From Thalassovita mediterranea (lineage in GTDB: Bacteria; Pseudomonadota; Alphaproteobacteria; Rhodobacterales; Rhodobacteraceae): 64,000 nt of DNA. A model generated the notes under the pieces. The model was not told the origin of the DNA, did not search any database, and saw only the letters and a list, made by a program, of their open reading frames with translations. A program made the translations under genes and the position numbers. Location of the stretch: contig NZ_CYSF01000019.1 of NCBI RefSeq assembly GCF_001458435.1, positions 1-64,000 of the forward strand, read 5' to 3'. Below are positions 42,145 to 52,010 of this stretch, one piece after another (the first letter of the stretch is position 1; each line of letters starts with the position of its first letter).

Positions 42145-45100
42145 GTGGATCAGGCGGATAATAAGAAATGGCAGTTTTGGGTCGACCGTGGCGGCACCTT
42201 TACCGATATCGTCGCACGAAAGCCCGATGGCACGCTACAGACCCACAAGCTTTTGTCCGAGAATCCCGAGGTTTATCCCGACGCTGCCGTGCACGGCATC
42301 AAGTCACTCCTTGGTGTCGCCCCCGGTGAAGACCTCCCTCCCGGTCAAATTGCGGCACTGAAGATGGGCACGACCGTTGCGACCAACGCTTTGTTGGAAC
42401 GCAAGGGCGAGCGCACTGTTTTGCTGATCACCAAAGGCTTGCGAGATTTGTTACGCATCGGCTATCAGAACCGTCCTGATCTTTTTGCGCTGAACATCAA
42501 ACTGCCGGAACTGCTCTATGAAGACGCAATTGAGATCGACGAGCGGGTCGCAGCCGACGGGAAAATCATCACAGCACTTGATACAACAAGCGCACGCGAA
42601 GCACTGTCGCGCGCCTACGGGAAAGGTTACCGCTCTGTCGCGATCGCGCTGATGCATGGGTATAAATACACTGATCATGAGGTGCGATTGGGCGAGATGG
42701 CGCGGCAGTCGGGCTTTACGCAGGTCTCTCTCAGCCATGAGGCTAGCCCGTTAATCAAGCTGGTGTCGCGCGGTGATACCGCTGTGGTGGATGCCTACCT
42801 ATCCCCCATTTTACGTCGCTACATCGAACAAGTTGCGTCGGCTTTGAATGCCAAAGACGGCGGCTGTGACAGTCTAATGTTCATGCAATCCAACGGAGGC
42901 TTGACCGACGCAGAGCGGTTTCAGGGCAAGGATGCGATCCTATCCGGCCCTGCAGGTGGCGTTGTCGGCATGGTGCGCACCGCCGCCGATCTTGGGTTTG
43001 ATCGCCTGATTGGGTTCGACATGGGCGGAACATCAACAGATGTTTGCCACTATGCGGGTGAATTTGAGCGCTCGTTCGAGACCGAAGTGGCAGGTGTGCG
43101 GATGCGCGCACCAATGATGTCGATTCATACGGTCGCTGCGGGTGGCGGATCAATCCTTTCTTACCGAGACGGGCGTATGCAAGTTGGCCCCGAAAGCGCA
43201 GGCGCCAACCCTGGCCCCGCCGCATACCGTCGCGGCGGTCCTTTGACGGTGACCGATTGCAACGTGTTGCTGGGTAAACTGCAACCGAGCCAGTTCCCGT
43301 CTGTGTTTGGCCCGGACGCGGATCAACCGCTGGACGCAGATGTCGTGCGTGAAAGGTTCACTGCCCTAAAACAAGACATTGGCACCGACAAATCCATCGA
43401 AGACATCGCCGAAGGGTTTTTGCGCATTGCGGTCGAGAACATGGCCAATGCGATCAAACAGATCAGCGTGCAACGTGGCTATGACGTGACCCAATACACC
43501 ATGAATTGCTTTGGTGGCGCGGGTGGCCAACACGCCTGTCTCGTCGCGGACACTTTGGGGATGGAAAGCATCTTTATCCATCCATTTGCAGGCGTTCTGT
43601 CCGCATTCGGAATGGGATTGGCGGACGTCAGATCAATCCATGAGCACCAATTTGCCAAACCCATTGGCGAGACGACACAGGCGGAAATTAAACTAGGTGA
43701 ACTCATTGAAGCCGCCCAAGCGGAAGTGCGGTCCCAGGGCATTGCTGACACAGATATCTCAACGGTCGTCGCCGCGCATATCCGGACCGATGGCGCGCAT
43801 CAGACGCTAGAAGTGCCCTTTGGCACACCGAGCGAGATGACCGAAAGATTTAACAAAGCGCATAAAACCCGCTTTGGCTTCGTACCCGAAAACGCGACGC
43901 TGATTATTGACCTTCTGACAGCGGAAGCGATTGGCTCGACCGGTGAAACGGTGACGTTGTCCGATACAACGCACAGTGATGAAGACGGCAAAACCGCGCA
44001 AATGTATGTGAATGGGACGTGGACGGATGTGCCCTTGGTCGATCGCGCGGGCCTTGCGGCTGGGGACACCGTCACTGGCCCCGCGATTTTGACAGAACCC
44101 ACAGGCACCAATATCATCGAGGACGGTTGGCATGCTGAGTGTGCTGCGGGCGGTAACCTTGTACTGCGCCGCATCGTGCCGCTGGATCGGGTTGAGGCCA
44201 TTGGCACCACCGTTGATCCGGTCATGCTTGAGGTGTTCAACAACCTTTACATGTCCATTGCCGAACAGATGGGCGCGACCCTCGCGAACACTGCTTTTTC
44301 AGTGAACATCAAAGAACGCTTGGATTTCTCTTGTGCGATTTTCGACCATCACGGTGATCTGGTCGCCAACGCGCCGCATGTGCCGGTGCACCTGGGATCA
44401 ATGTCAGGCAGCGTTCGGTCGATCCTTCATCAAAACGCGGGCAAAATCCGCCCCGGCGATGTGTTCATGATGAACAACCCGTTTAATGGCGGCACCCACT
44501 TGCCGGATGTGACGGTCATCACCCCGGTTTTTGATGCTGCTGGCAAAAATATCATCTACACGGTCGCCTCGCGCGGGCATCACGCTGACATTGGAGGCAC
44601 TACGCCCGGCTCCGCACCTCCAGACAGCCGCCATATCGACGAAGAAGGCGTATTGATCGACAATTTCTTGCTGGTCAAACAAGGCGTCCTGCAAGAGGCG
44701 CAAACCCGCGACCTGTTATCGTCTGCCAAATACCCATGCCGCAATGTGGATCAGAACATGGCCGATCTGGCCGCGCAAATTGCCGCCAACGCGACGGGCG
44801 AGCGGGAATTACAGAAAATTACCCGCCAGTTCGGTTTGGACGTTGTGCATGCCTATATGGGCCACGTGCAAGACAACGCCGAAGAAAGCGTGCGCCGTGT
44901 TTTGGATGTGCTGCATGATTGCGATTTCACCTATCCACTGGACAGCGGTGCGCAGATCAAAGTGAAGATCTCGGTAGACAAAAAAGCACGCACTGCTGAC
45001 ATTGATTTTACGGGTACGTCCAAACAAGACGACCATAACTACAATGCACCTTTGTCCATCTGTCGCGCCGTGGTTTTGTATGTCTTCCGCACGCTCGTCG

Positions 45101-45747
45101 GGGCCAACATCCCCATGAACGAAGGCTGCATGAAACCCCTGCATCTTACGGTTCCTTCAGGGTCAATGATCAACCCTGATGCGCCTGCTGCCGTGATTTC
45201 GGGCAATACGGAAGTTAGCCAAGCCATTGCCGACACGCTTTATGGCGCGCTTGGTGTCGTTGCGGGCAGCCAAGGGACGATGAACAACTTCGTCTATGGA
45301 AATGACGACGTCCAAAACTATGAAACGATTTGCGGCGGCACTGGTGCGGGCGACGGATTTGATGGTGCCAGTGCCGTGCATAGCCACATGACCAACACCC
45401 GCATGACGGACCCCGAAGTTCTGGAAACGCGTTTTCCCGTGCGCGTGGAGGAATTTTCGATCCGGCGCGGGTCTGGTGGTAATGGCGCGTTCAAAGGCGG
45501 TGACGGCATCATCCGCAAATTGCGGTTTATGGAACCGATGACTGTCACGACCCTCACATCACATCGCAAAACTGCGCCGCACGGGGCATCAGGCGGGGCA
45601 CCCGGCGCTACGGGCGAAAACTCTGTCGTTCGTGCGGATGGAACTCAGATCGCAATGCAGGGCAATGATGTCGCGCAGATGGATGTCGGTGATGTTTTTG
45701 TCCTCAAATCCCCCGGCGGTGGTGGTTATGGAAAGGCAAAATCATGA
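42145..45747 (+). CDS. 5-oxoprolinase / hydantoinase A-B fusion
   Basis: 1200 aa from a GTG. The N-terminal half is a hydantoinase A domain ([62 protein letters not shown]). The C-terminal half is hydantoinase B ([60 protein letters not shown]). Such fused proteins open 5-oxoproline to glutamate using ATP. N-methylhydantoin hydrolysis is the main alternative. The dehydrogenase gene overlaps its end by four bases, favouring glutamate as product. Confidence 0.88.
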   Translation: MDQADNKKWQFWVDRGGTFTDIVARKPDGTLQTHKLLSENPEVYPDAAVHGIKSLLGVAPGEDLPPGQIAALKMGTTVATNALLERKGERTVLLITKGLRDLLRIGYQNRPDLFALNIKLPELLYEDAIEIDERVAADGKIITALDTTSAREALSRAYGKGYRSVAIALMHGYKYTDHEVRLGEMARQSGFTQVSLSHEASPLIKLVSRGDTAVVDAYLSPILRRYIEQVASALNAKDGGCDSLMFMQSNGGLTDAERFQGKDAILSGPAGGVVGMVRTAADLGFDRLIGFDMGGTSTDVCHYAGEFERSFETEVAGVRMRAPMMSIHTVAAGGGSILSYRDGRMQVGPESAGANPGPAAYRRGGPLTVTDCNVLLGKLQPSQFPSVFGPDADQPLDADVVRERFTALKQDIGTDKSIEDIAEGFLRIAVENMANAIKQISVQRGYDVTQYTMNCFGGAGGQHACLVADTLGMESIFIHPFAGVLSAFGMGLADVRSIHEHQFAKPIGETTQAEIKLGELIEAAQAEVRSQGIADTDISTVVAAHIRTDGAHQTLEVPFGTPSEMTERFNKAHKTRFGFVPENATLIIDLLTAEAIGSTGETVTLSDTTHSDEDGKTAQMYVNGTWTDVPLVDRAGLAAGDTVTGPAILTEPTGTNIIEDGWHAECAAGGNLVLRRIVPLDRVEAIGTTVDPVMLEVFNNLYMSIAEQMGATLANTAFSVNIKERLDFSCAIFDHHGDLVANAPHVPVHLGSMSGSVRSILHQNAGKIRPGDVFMMNNPFNGGTHLPDVTVITPVFDAAGKNIIYTVASRGHHADIGGTTPGSAPPDSRHIDEEGVLIDNFLLVKQGVLQEAQTRDLLSSAKYPCRNVDQNMADLAAQIAANATGERELQKITRQFGLDVVHAYMGHVQDNAEESVRRVLDVLHDCDFTYPLDSGAQIKVKISVDKKARTADIDFTGTSKQDDHNYNAPLSICRAVVLYVFRTLVGANIPMNEGCMKPLHLTVPSGSMINPDAPAAVISGNTEVSQAIADTLYGALGVVAGSQGTMNNFVYGNDDVQNYETICGGTGAGDGFDGASAVHSHMTNTRMTDPEVLETRFPVRVEEFSIRRGSGGNGAFKGGDGIIRKLRFMEPMTVTTLTSHRKTAPHGASGGAPGATGENSVVRADGTQIAMQGNDVAQMDVGDVFVLKSPGGGGYGKAKS

Positions 45748-47153
45748 GCGCGGGGTTCCTGTCTGACGTAGAGGCGATGTACGACCGCGCAGCCGTAAAT
45801 GTGGATATGCCAGACGGCTTTTCTGATAAAATCAAGGCCTGCAATGCAACCTATGTCACCCGTTTTGGTGTACGTCTGCGTGGGCGGATGTTCACCTTTC
45901 GCGGATGGCGTGCCACGCATTCCACCCATAACGGCCCTGCGAAGGGCGGGATCAGATACGCGCCCAACGTTGATCAAGATGAGGTCGAAGCACTGGCCGC
46001 GCTGATGAGTTATAAATGCGCCTTGCTGAACCTGCCTTTTGGCGGATCAAAGGGCGCGTTGGAAATCACGCCATCCGATTGGGAACCGTTCGAGCTTGAG
46101 AAAATCACCCGCCGCTTCGCGCAAGAGCTTATGCGTCACGGATTTTTGGCCTCTGCCACCAATGTTCCGGCCCCTGACGTTGGCACCAACCAGCAAATGA
46201 TGATGTGGATTGCCGATGAATATCGCCGCTACAAACCCGATGATATCAACGGCATGGGATGTGTCACCGGCAAACCGGTCGAAGGTGGCGGGATCGCAGG
46301 ACGAACGGAAGCCACAGGGCGCGGTGTGCAATACGCGATCCATGCGTTCTTTCAGTCTGAAAGGGACCGACATGCTGCAGGATTCGAGAGCGACAAATTG
46401 GAGGGGCAGCGCGTTGTCATACAGGGGTTGGGAAACGTCGGCAGCCACGCCGCGCAGTTTCTAAGCGATGACGACGAATGCAAGATTATCGCCGTGATTG
46501 AACATGACGGTGTGGTTCGCAACGCCGATGGTTTGGACATCGCAGCCCTCAAGGCGCATCAAATCGCGACGGGAAGCATCATGGGATTTGATGGCGGAAT
46601 ATCTGACGGAAACGGCGCTGCGGCCTTGGAAGATGCCTGCGATATCTTGATCCCTGCGGCCTTGGAAAGCGTCATTCACGCAGACAACGCTGCAAGAATA
46701 CAGGCGCGGCTGGTGGTGGAAGCTGCGAACGGCCCCGTCACATATGCGGCTGATGAAATCCTTAGACAACGCGGCATCACGATCATACCCGATATGTTGG
46801 CCAACGCGGGTGGCGTGGTCGTCAGTTATTTTGAATGGGTCAAAAACATTACTCACATGCCCTTTGGTTTAATGGAGCGTCGCCAAACCGACCGTGAGCA
46901 TCGCATTCTCGCCCACTCCATGGAGAAAATGACAGGGCAATCTTTCCCATCAGAACATAAGGGCGAATTTCTGGCCGAACGCGGTGAGATCGACCTTGTA
47001 CGGTCTGGTTTGGCAGAGATGATGCATCAGGCGTTTGACGAAGTGTCAGCACATGCGCACCAGAGCCGGGAGGGTGCAGTGACATTACGAGACGCTGCTT
47101 ATGAAATTGCCATCAAGCGCATTTCCGGAGCGTACCAAGCAATTGGCCTCTAA
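45744..47153 (+). CDS. Glu/Leu/Phe/Val-type dehydrogenase (likely glutamate)
   Basis: 469 aa. The N-terminal catalytic domain has [23 protein letters not shown] with the catalytic lysine region, and PAPDVGTN. The Rossmann domain has [17 protein letters not shown] and a conserved [12 protein letters not shown]. This fits NAD(P)-dependent glutamate dehydrogenase. It overlaps the 5-oxoprolinase gene by four bases. A path 5-oxoproline to glutamate to 2-oxoglutarate plus ammonia is the simplest reading. Specificity for Glu over Leu/Phe is inferred from context. Confidence 0.88.
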   Translation: MSAGFLSDVEAMYDRAAVNVDMPDGFSDKIKACNATYVTRFGVRLRGRMFTFRGWRATHSTHNGPAKGGIRYAPNVDQDEVEALAALMSYKCALLNLPFGGSKGALEITPSDWEPFELEKITRRFAQELMRHGFLASATNVPAPDVGTNQQMMMWIADEYRRYKPDDINGMGCVTGKPVEGGGIAGRTEATGRGVQYAIHAFFQSERDRHAAGFESDKLEGQRVVIQGLGNVGSHAAQFLSDDDECKIIAVIEHDGVVRNADGLDIAALKAHQIATGSIMGFDGGISDGNGAAALEDACDILIPAALESVIHADNAARIQARLVVEAANGPVTYAADEILRQRGITIIPDMLANAGGVVVSYFEWVKNITHMPFGLMERRQTDREHRILAHSMEKMTGQSFPSEHKGEFLAERGEIDLVRSGLAEMMHQAFDEVSAHAHQSREGAVTLRDAAYEIAIKRISGAYQAIGL

Positions 47154-47283
47154 GTTTGATAAAATCAAACCGGACATTGGCGCAACCGCAGCGAAAGCTC
47201 ACTTTGTCCCGCATCCTACCAGTTCGCGCACGGCGCAGCGAAGGTTCAGTCTACAACTTTTCCGCCACTCCTTGGCTCTAAGG

Positions 47284-47616
47284 CTAATCAGCGAACACCT
47301 GTCTCGCTGACGCCAGTCGCATCCAATCCCGACCGCCGAACGCGACAAGAGCGAGATAAATCTGCCCGGCGTCTACATCCGGTTTGAATACCATGGTCAG
47401 TCGCTTACCGGCGCCGCCGTGGCGCACGAGCCACCCATCCAGTTTGCCGTTCAGCCGGACGCCTGAATTTGGATTTGAGGCAATCGATTCCAAAAGGGCG
47501 TCTACTTCATCCAGGCGACGGGTCGCGGTTGCAACGTCACCATCGGTCACCTCAACAATATGATCAACGATACCGATAAGGTCCCGTTCAAAGAACGGAT
47601 GCCTAATAAATTGCAT
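47284..47616 (-). CDS. parE: ParE-family toxin
   Basis: 110 aa from the ATG at 47616 that overlaps the antitoxin TGA (TGATG). It has the RelE/ParE fold layout: a first helix pair (ERDLIGIVDHIVEV), RRLDEVDALLESIASNPNSGVRL, and strands with WLVRH and MVFKPD ending in LVAFGGRDWM. ParE toxins act on DNA gyrase. With the antitoxin directly upstream it forms a plasmid addiction module. It is convergent with the dehydrogenase gene across 130 bases. Confidence 0.82.
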   Translation of the reverse strand: MQFIRHPFFERDLIGIVDHIVEVTDGDVATATRRLDEVDALLESIASNPNSGVRLNGKLDGWLVRHGGAGKRLTMVFKPDVDAGQIYLALVAFGGRDWMRLASARQVFAD

Positions 47617-47891
47617 CAGGTCTTTTTGGCCATCGCGGCAAGATGGGCCCGTGCGCTGGCCGTGAGGTCGGACGCTTCGCCGACGGGTTCCCATTGGTCG
47701 AGTGGAAGAAACAGGCGGCGCTCCAATTCTGCCTCTAGCAAAGTTCGTTCGCGATCTCGCTCTGTCTTGGCCTTCGCCAATTCACCCGAAACTGCGGCGC
47801 TCACATTCGGATACTCGCCTGCTTCGACCAGTTCCCTTGCGAAGGTGTAGGCGGTGTCGGTGAAACTGACGGATTGCTTTTGAACGCTCAT
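47616..47891 (-). CDS. parD: ParD-like antitoxin
   Basis: 91 aa from the ATG preceded by GAGGAA. The N-terminal ribbon-helix-helix (KQSVSFTDTAYTFARELVEAGEYPNVSAAVSGEL) binds DNA and the charged C-terminal helix neutralises the toxin. It overlaps the toxin gene by one base. The promoter at 47915-47943 overlaps an inverted repeat, fitting autorepression by the antitoxin-toxin complex. Confidence 0.85.
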   Translation of the reverse strand: MSVQKQSVSFTDTAYTFARELVEAGEYPNVSAAVSGELAKAKTERDRERTLLEAELERRLFLPLDQWEPVGEASDLTASARAHLAAMAKKT

Positions 47892-47914
47892 GGCAAATTC
47901 CTCGGTGCTCCAAT

Positions 47915-47943
47915 ATACTACCAAGTATTGCTGTACCTGGCAA
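47915..47943 (-). promoter_or_regulatory. parDE promoter and operator
   Basis: Reverse-strand -35 TTGCCA (complement of 47938-47943), 17-base spacer, -10 TAGTAT (complement of 47915-47920). The dyad ATACT-ACCA-AGTAT (47915-47928) covers the -10. Confidence 0.68.
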
Positions 47944-48527
47944 GCCGGGCAGGCCGACCACGAGAAATGCGTCAGCAGCGTTCCAGCCTTCCGGCCTCCC
48001 CTGCTCGGCTTCGCGTGTCGCAGGGGAGAACGGCCCTTCGGTCCGTCGCGCATTCGGCCATGCGGCCTCACCGCGGCGTCGCACCTGGCATCCCGGTTTG
48101 CCCGCCTCGCGAGCACGTCCCTCCCCGGCCGCTCCGCCGGATTGCGCTCTGGTCTGTTTTGCTTGAGCGCAAAACGATCCCGCCACTCCATCCGTCTCCC
48201 GCGTCCGGTCGGGCCGTTTGCCTGCTCGGGTCGGGCAAACCTACCGTCAAAACACACACACATGAGCGTGGAAGCATATCCTCCGGATGGCCCCCAAATC
48301 AGCCCGCGTCAAGGATCGCAAAACTTTTCGGTGAGGGCGGGGCCTGTGGCGTGGGGCGGTCCCGTACGTGATGGCGCGCATGTGTCAGTTGCTGCACGCG
48401 GAAAACTTTTGCGCCCGGCAAGCCGGCGGCTGCGCCGTCCCTGACCCGGGCAGATTCGGAAACCAGGCATTCGGCCATGCCCCCACACTCACGTGGTGGC
48501 CTTGGAACCGAACACTGGAGACCAGAC
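47944..48527. other. Non-coding region with hairpins before the DUF2493 gene
   Basis: 584 bases without a credible gene on either strand. It contains inverted repeats, for example GTTTGCC-N11-GGCAAAC near 48220 and TTTTGC/GCAAAA near 48155. Very G+C-rich except for a CA-repeat near 48255. It resembles the 51449-52010 gap in composition and may be a decayed gene or regulatory DNA. No promoter for the DUF2493 gene stands out. Confidence 0.5.
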
Positions 48528-49457
48528 ATGGCTTACGACAATGCGAACACCTACGAGACCATCGAGCTTTTCGGACTGACCGAGAAGGACGCGCAGCTGC
48601 CGATCCCTGAGGATCACATCCTGACCGACCACATCATCCGCGAGAGCTTCGAGGCTTTGCTCGGGCAGCTGCGCGGGACCGGGCTTGAAGCAGAGATCGA
48701 ACCGCTGGCCCATGGGCTCGTGACGATCCTGCAGCGCCGCAAGGTGGCACTTGGCAAGGAGGTCGACCGCACCGCCGACAAGATCGGCGCGCTGGCAAAG
48801 TCCCGCGATGGATCAGAGATCGCTGAGACCGTTATTGAGGAGGCGCAAGCGCGCTTTCTGCAGTTGCGCGAGATTGTCGGCGCCATCGAGGTGATGAGCG
48901 AGGCTGCGGCTGAATGTTACGAGATCGAGACGGGCCACGCCTTCATCCCGGCAGCGGGCTCGCGGGCGAGCGTCCGGGCGCAAGAGACCGGGGCGGTCTT
49001 CGAGGCCCGGCAGCTCCTCGAGCAGCACGACCGCGAGACTGCTGAGAAGTTGAAAGTCGAGGGGGTGCCCCTGATCGTCTCAGGCGCCACCGACTGGACC
49101 GATATCGGCGTGATCTTCAACACGCTCGACAAGGTTCGCAAACGGATCAAGCAGAACCGCAACCAGGAGATCTTCCTCTGCCATAAGGGTGGTAAGCATG
49201 GGGCGGAGATGATTGCGGCTCGGTGGGCCCGGGCACGCGGGATCGCACAGGCGCGCTTCGATCCGCGCTGGTCCGCGCATGGGCGGGCGGCACCGTTCAA
49301 GTGCAACGACGAAATGCTGGACGACAAGTTCGCGGCGACGGGGGTTGTCCTCTTCGGCGGCAACGGGGTCGCGCTGAACCTCGGGCAGAAGGCGGAAGCG
49401 AAAGGCCTGACGGTCATGCGGGTTGCTGACCCGGCGAAGAAGACTGCCGAGACATGA
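48528..49457 (+). CDS. DUF2493 (SLOG-like) plasmid protein
   Basis: 309 aa from the ATG at 48528. An N-terminal helical half (about 1-175) is followed by a DUF2493 domain (PLIVSGATDWTDIGVIFNTLDKVRKR, FLCHKGGKHGAEMIAARWARARGI, then VVLFGGNGVALNLGQKAEAKGLTVMRV). DUF2493 is a Rossmann-like fold of the SLOG superfamily that may bind nucleotides. It is common on alphaproteobacterial plasmids near transfer genes. Its last 31 codons recur as a fragment at 50615-50710. Function is unknown. Confidence 0.82.
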   Translation: MAYDNANTYETIELFGLTEKDAQLPIPEDHILTDHIIRESFEALLGQLRGTGLEAEIEPLAHGLVTILQRRKVALGKEVDRTADKIGALAKSRDGSEIAETVIEEAQARFLQLREIVGAIEVMSEAAAECYEIETGHAFIPAAGSRASVRAQETGAVFEARQLLEQHDRETAEKLKVEGVPLIVSGATDWTDIGVIFNTLDKVRKRIKQNRNQEIFLCHKGGKHGAEMIAARWARARGIAQARFDPRWSAHGRAAPFKCNDEMLDDKFAATGVVLFGGNGVALNLGQKAEAKGLTVMRVADPAKKTAET

Positions 49458-49464
49458 ATTAAGA

Positions 49465-49490
49465 GGGTCGCCTTCGGGCGGCCCTTTCGT
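49465..49490 (+). terminator. Terminator of the DUF2493 gene
   Basis: GGGTCGCC-TTCG-GGCGGCCC (one G-T pair, stable UUCG loop) followed by TTTCGT, seven bases after the stop. A related hairpin follows the duplicated gene end at 50718. Confidence 0.72.
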
Positions 49491-49557
49491 CGTTCCTCAT
49501 GGGCGTGGTGGTGCCCTTTTGTCCTTTTGCCTAGCAATTTACTATTTTGATAGGTAT

Positions 49558-50607
49558 ATGCGTGCCAAGCAAAACTTGGAAATGATTGGCATGACCCCAC
49601 TTAGCAGCATCGCGATGAGCGCCTATACCGATCTGGTACGACTTTTGAAGGACGACGCTTTGTCCGGTGTCGAAGGCAAGCCGACGCTCAAGGAGCGCGG
49701 CGACAAGGCCTATTGGTATGCGGCGCGGCGCGTCGGAACCGAGATGCGCTTCATCTATATCGGCGAAGACAGTGACGAGACGCGTGCACGAATCGACCGG
49801 ATCGAAGAGCTGCGCGCGACCGCCAAGAATCGGCAGGCGGAACGGTCGAGGCTTGTTCGGCTCTTGCGCGCGGAAGGCATGACGCCCACCGACCGGGCAA
49901 CAGGGTCCATCCTGTCGGCGATGGCGGCAGCCGGGACTTTCCGTTTGGGTGGCACCATTGTCGGAACTAATGCCTTTCGCCTCTATGAAGGTGAGCTTGG
50001 TATCTGTCTGCCAATTGGCGGTATGGCCAACACTGGCGATATCGACATCGCCCAGTTCGAGAAGCTAAGTGTGGCGCTCCAGGATCAGGTCGATCCGGGT
50101 CTCGCCGAGACCTTCTCGGCGCTCAAATTTGATCCCTTACCAGCCCTTGACCATGGCCGGACCTGGCGATGGGCCCAGGGCGGGAGTGGCCAGTTGGTCG
50201 AGTTTCTCACACCGGCCTTCGGAGATGAGACCATCCGTGATCTGCCAGCATTGGGCGTGAACGCCCAAGGATTGAACTATCTCAACTTCCTGATTGCTGA
50301 GCCGATCCATGCTGCGGCGATCTATCGATCCGGCATACTCGTGCAGGTCCCTCGTCCAGAGCACTATGCGATTCACAAACTGATCATCGCGGATCGGCGG
50401 CGGGACGGGGCAGGCAGCCTCAAATCTGCGAAGGACCGCGAGCAGGCGGCCTTCTTGATAGAGGCGATGGCTGAGGACCGACCTGATGATCTGGCCCGCG
50501 CCTATGCCGCCGCGCTGGAGGTTGGACCGCGCTGGCGAGAGCGCATCGGCAACTCGCTGAAGCGGATGTCTGAGACGAAACTAATCCTCGACGGGTTGGG
50601 AGTGTGA
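49558..50607 (+). CDS. GSU2403-family nucleotidyltransferase-fold protein
   Basis: 349 aa from the ATG at 49558 (49582 and 49591 are alternatives). The region GTNAFRLYEGELGICLPIGGMANTGDIDIAQFEKLSVAL carries the D-x-D of nucleotidyltransferases, and ALDHGRTWRWAQGGSGQLVEFL continues the GSU2403 pattern; EHYAIHKLIIADRR is typical of AbiEii-like relatives. The upstream 60 bases are A+T-rich. It lies between two copies of the DUF2493 gene's 3' end, so it was inserted there. A toxin or defence role is possible but not shown. Confidence 0.8.
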   Translation: MRAKQNLEMIGMTPLSSIAMSAYTDLVRLLKDDALSGVEGKPTLKERGDKAYWYAARRVGTEMRFIYIGEDSDETRARIDRIEELRATAKNRQAERSRLVRLLRAEGMTPTDRATGSILSAMAAAGTFRLGGTIVGTNAFRLYEGELGICLPIGGMANTGDIDIAQFEKLSVALQDQVDPGLAETFSALKFDPLPALDHGRTWRWAQGGSGQLVEFLTPAFGDETIRDLPALGVNAQGLNYLNFLIAEPIHAAAIYRSGILVQVPRPEHYAIHKLIIADRRRDGAGSLKSAKDREQAAFLIEAMAEDRPDDLARAYAAALEVGPRWRERIGNSLKRMSETKLILDGLGV

Positions 50608-50614
50608 TTGCCGC

Positions 50615-50710
50615 AATGGGGTTCCCCTGAAACTCGGGCAGAAGGCGGAAGCGAAAGGCTTGACGGTCATGCGGGTTGCGGACCCGGCGAAGAAGGCGTC
50701 GGAGGATTGA
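50615..50710 (+). pseudogene. Duplicated 3' fragment of the DUF2493 gene
   Basis: In frame, NGVPLKLGQKAEAKGLTVMR and the rest up to a TGA at 50708-50710 match the end of the DUF2493 protein at 49457. The DNA of the shared core differs at only a few positions, but the last codons have diverged. The 5' part is missing, cut by the GSU2403 gene. Confidence 0.85.
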
Positions 50711-50717
50711 AGAGAGG

Positions 50718-50741
50718 GGGTCGCGCTTGGCGCGGCCCTTT
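50718..50741 (+). terminator. Second copy of the DUF2493-type terminator
   Basis: GGGTCGCG-CTTGG-CGCGGCCC followed by TTTCGTC, seven bases after the fragment's stop, the same spacing as at 49465. Loop and inner pairs differ from copy 1 while pairing is kept. Confidence 0.7.
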
Positions 50742-51241
50742 CGTCATGTCTCATGGCGCGTGCGATCGGTCACGCGTGATCGGCAGTCTGCGGCGGCCAG
50801 CACCGTTGTCCCTCTACCAAGTCCGTCAGAGTGCGGCCCATCCGCATCGGTACGGGTTGGGGATGGTGCGCACCTCACGCACATCGTCAGCATCGCAAGA
50901 CACGAAGGCTCGAAACGTCGCACTTGAGGCTAAAGACTTGCGCGTCCCTCGGGTGGTGTTTCGGAATATCGCATCCACGCGGGCGGGCTCCGTCAGCACC
51001 CCGGCCAGGCTCGGCGGGACGCGGATGGTGGCGGCTGCGTGATGGCAAGGGTCATCCGGATCACTCCTTTTTGCTCATAGATGTGGATCGCACGGGGTCG
51101 GCCCCTTCGTGCCCTGCGCTTGCGCTCCGGCAAGCACAAATACGGCTTCCACGGCTAGCCGCGGACCCTCCGCATTTGCGCTTGCGACCGGGCCTCTTGC
51201 CCCGTGCGGGGTGATCCCCATCGCAACAAGGAGTAACCCCA
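50742..51241. other. Non-coding stretch before the 68-residue gene
   Basis: About 500 bases with no supported gene; frames on both strands are Arg/Pro/Ala-rich without family features. Near 51204-51225 the sequence GCCCCGTGCGGGGTGATCCCC has the hairpin-plus-TGATCCC form seen in the leaders at 27582 and 37555. Confidence 0.5.
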
Positions 51242-51448
51242 ATGACCAACCACTACGTCGCCACCGTCCCCGTCAAGTTCACCGACACCGATGGCCAGGA
51301 GCGCACCCGTTTTCAGCGCGTGGGTGCGATGTTCCGCAACACCCGCAACGGGGACGGCTCGGAGTTCTTCAGCCTCAAGCTCGACTTCCCGGTCGCGGTC
51401 TCGGAGTTGGTGATGTTCCCGCCGAGCGCAAAGGACCCCCAGGACTAA
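51242..51448 (+). CDS. Small plasmid protein, unknown function
   Basis: 68 aa from the ATG after AAGGAGTAACC. It is a compact beta-type sequence (HYVATVPVKFTDTDGQE, RFQRVGAMF, FFSLKLDFPVAVSELVMFPP), recalling single-unit DUF736-like proteins in layout but without clear similarity. It has no membrane segment or cysteine. It stands alone between two long non-coding gaps and is followed by tandem hairpins. A strong ribosome site supports it being real. Confidence 0.7.
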   Translation: MTNHYVATVPVKFTDTDGQERTRFQRVGAMFRNTRNGDGSEFFSLKLDFPVAVSELVMFPPSAKDPQD

Positions 51449-51464
51449 ATCCTGTGACGAGGAT

Positions 51465-51512
51465 GGGCCGCCCCAGGACGATCTTGGGGCGGCCTGATCC
51501 CTGTTCCAGGGA
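51465..51512 (+). terminator. Tandem hairpins after the 68-residue gene
   Basis: Hairpin 1: GGCCGCCCCA-N9-TGGGGCGGCC (51465-51493). Hairpin 2: ATCCCTG-TTC-CAGGGAT (51496-51512). The first begins 16 bases after the stop. No T run follows, so termination is uncertain; the TGATCCC start of hairpin 2 repeats the leader pattern of the DUF island. Confidence 0.55.
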
Positions 51513-51686
51513 TGCCGGTTCCGGCGCGGGTGATCGCCGTCAGCGACCTCCCATTGGTCCCGGTCCCTGCGCGCTCAAAGGACGATCGCCGCTCGGAATA
51601 GTCGGGCCGCGACAGACCGGCCAGTCAGCATCAAGGGGGCCATCCCCAAAAACCTATCGGCCAAGGCCTCCCGGTTTTTGCGGCAG

Positions 51687-51706
51687 AGATTTGGCAAGCC
51701 AAATCT
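51687..51706. repeat. Perfect hairpin in the pre-mob region
   Basis: AGATTTGGC-AA-GCCAAATCT. A second one, CCGAAC-N7-GTTCGG, is at 51769-51787. Both are in the gene-free region between the 68-residue gene and mobC and could be part of an origin of transfer. Confidence 0.5.
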
Positions 51707-51895
51707 GGCCCTCCTTGACCCTGCCTGTCCGCCCTGTCGGTGGGGTTTGCGCCCGCCCGCGTTTCCGTCCGAACACTTGGCGTTCGGCCAGACCCTCGGG
51801 CGGGGCTGGCGGACGGGACCCCAAGGACAGGTGGGTCGCCCGGTGGTGAGGGCGGCAGAGCCGCGTCCCTGCGGGCCGCGGCGTGAAGCGGAAAC

Positions 51896-51974
51896 CAAGG
51901 CTGCCTGAGACTGAATGCAACGTAAGTATATAATTGACAGCTAGGTATATTATCGTAAGGTAGGGGCAGCCTTG
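51896..51974. other. Candidate origin of transfer (oriT)
   Basis: Directly upstream of mobC, perfect ten-base arms CAAGGCTGCC and GGCAGCCTTG enclose 59 bases that are strongly A+T-rich in an otherwise G+C-rich region, with repeated GTAAG and TATAT words. oriT of mobC-relaxase operons usually lies here. No known nic consensus is recognised, so the nick site is not placed. A -35-like TTGACA at 51934 may be the mob promoter. Confidence 0.45.
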
Positions 51975-52010
51975 TTGGAAGGTGGCAGGAAATAGGGGGT
52001 CTTTCTTCGC

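Noticed and set aside
47616-48263. A 215-residue reading of the antitoxin gene
   Set aside because: The first 124 residues are Arg/Pro-rich readthrough of non-coding DNA. The ATG at 47891 has a ribosome site and starts at the ribbon-helix-helix.
50742-51241. Forward frames such as that at 50608-51042 as genes
   Set aside because: The frame runs out of step through the DUF2493 fragment and its terminator and has no recognisable domain.
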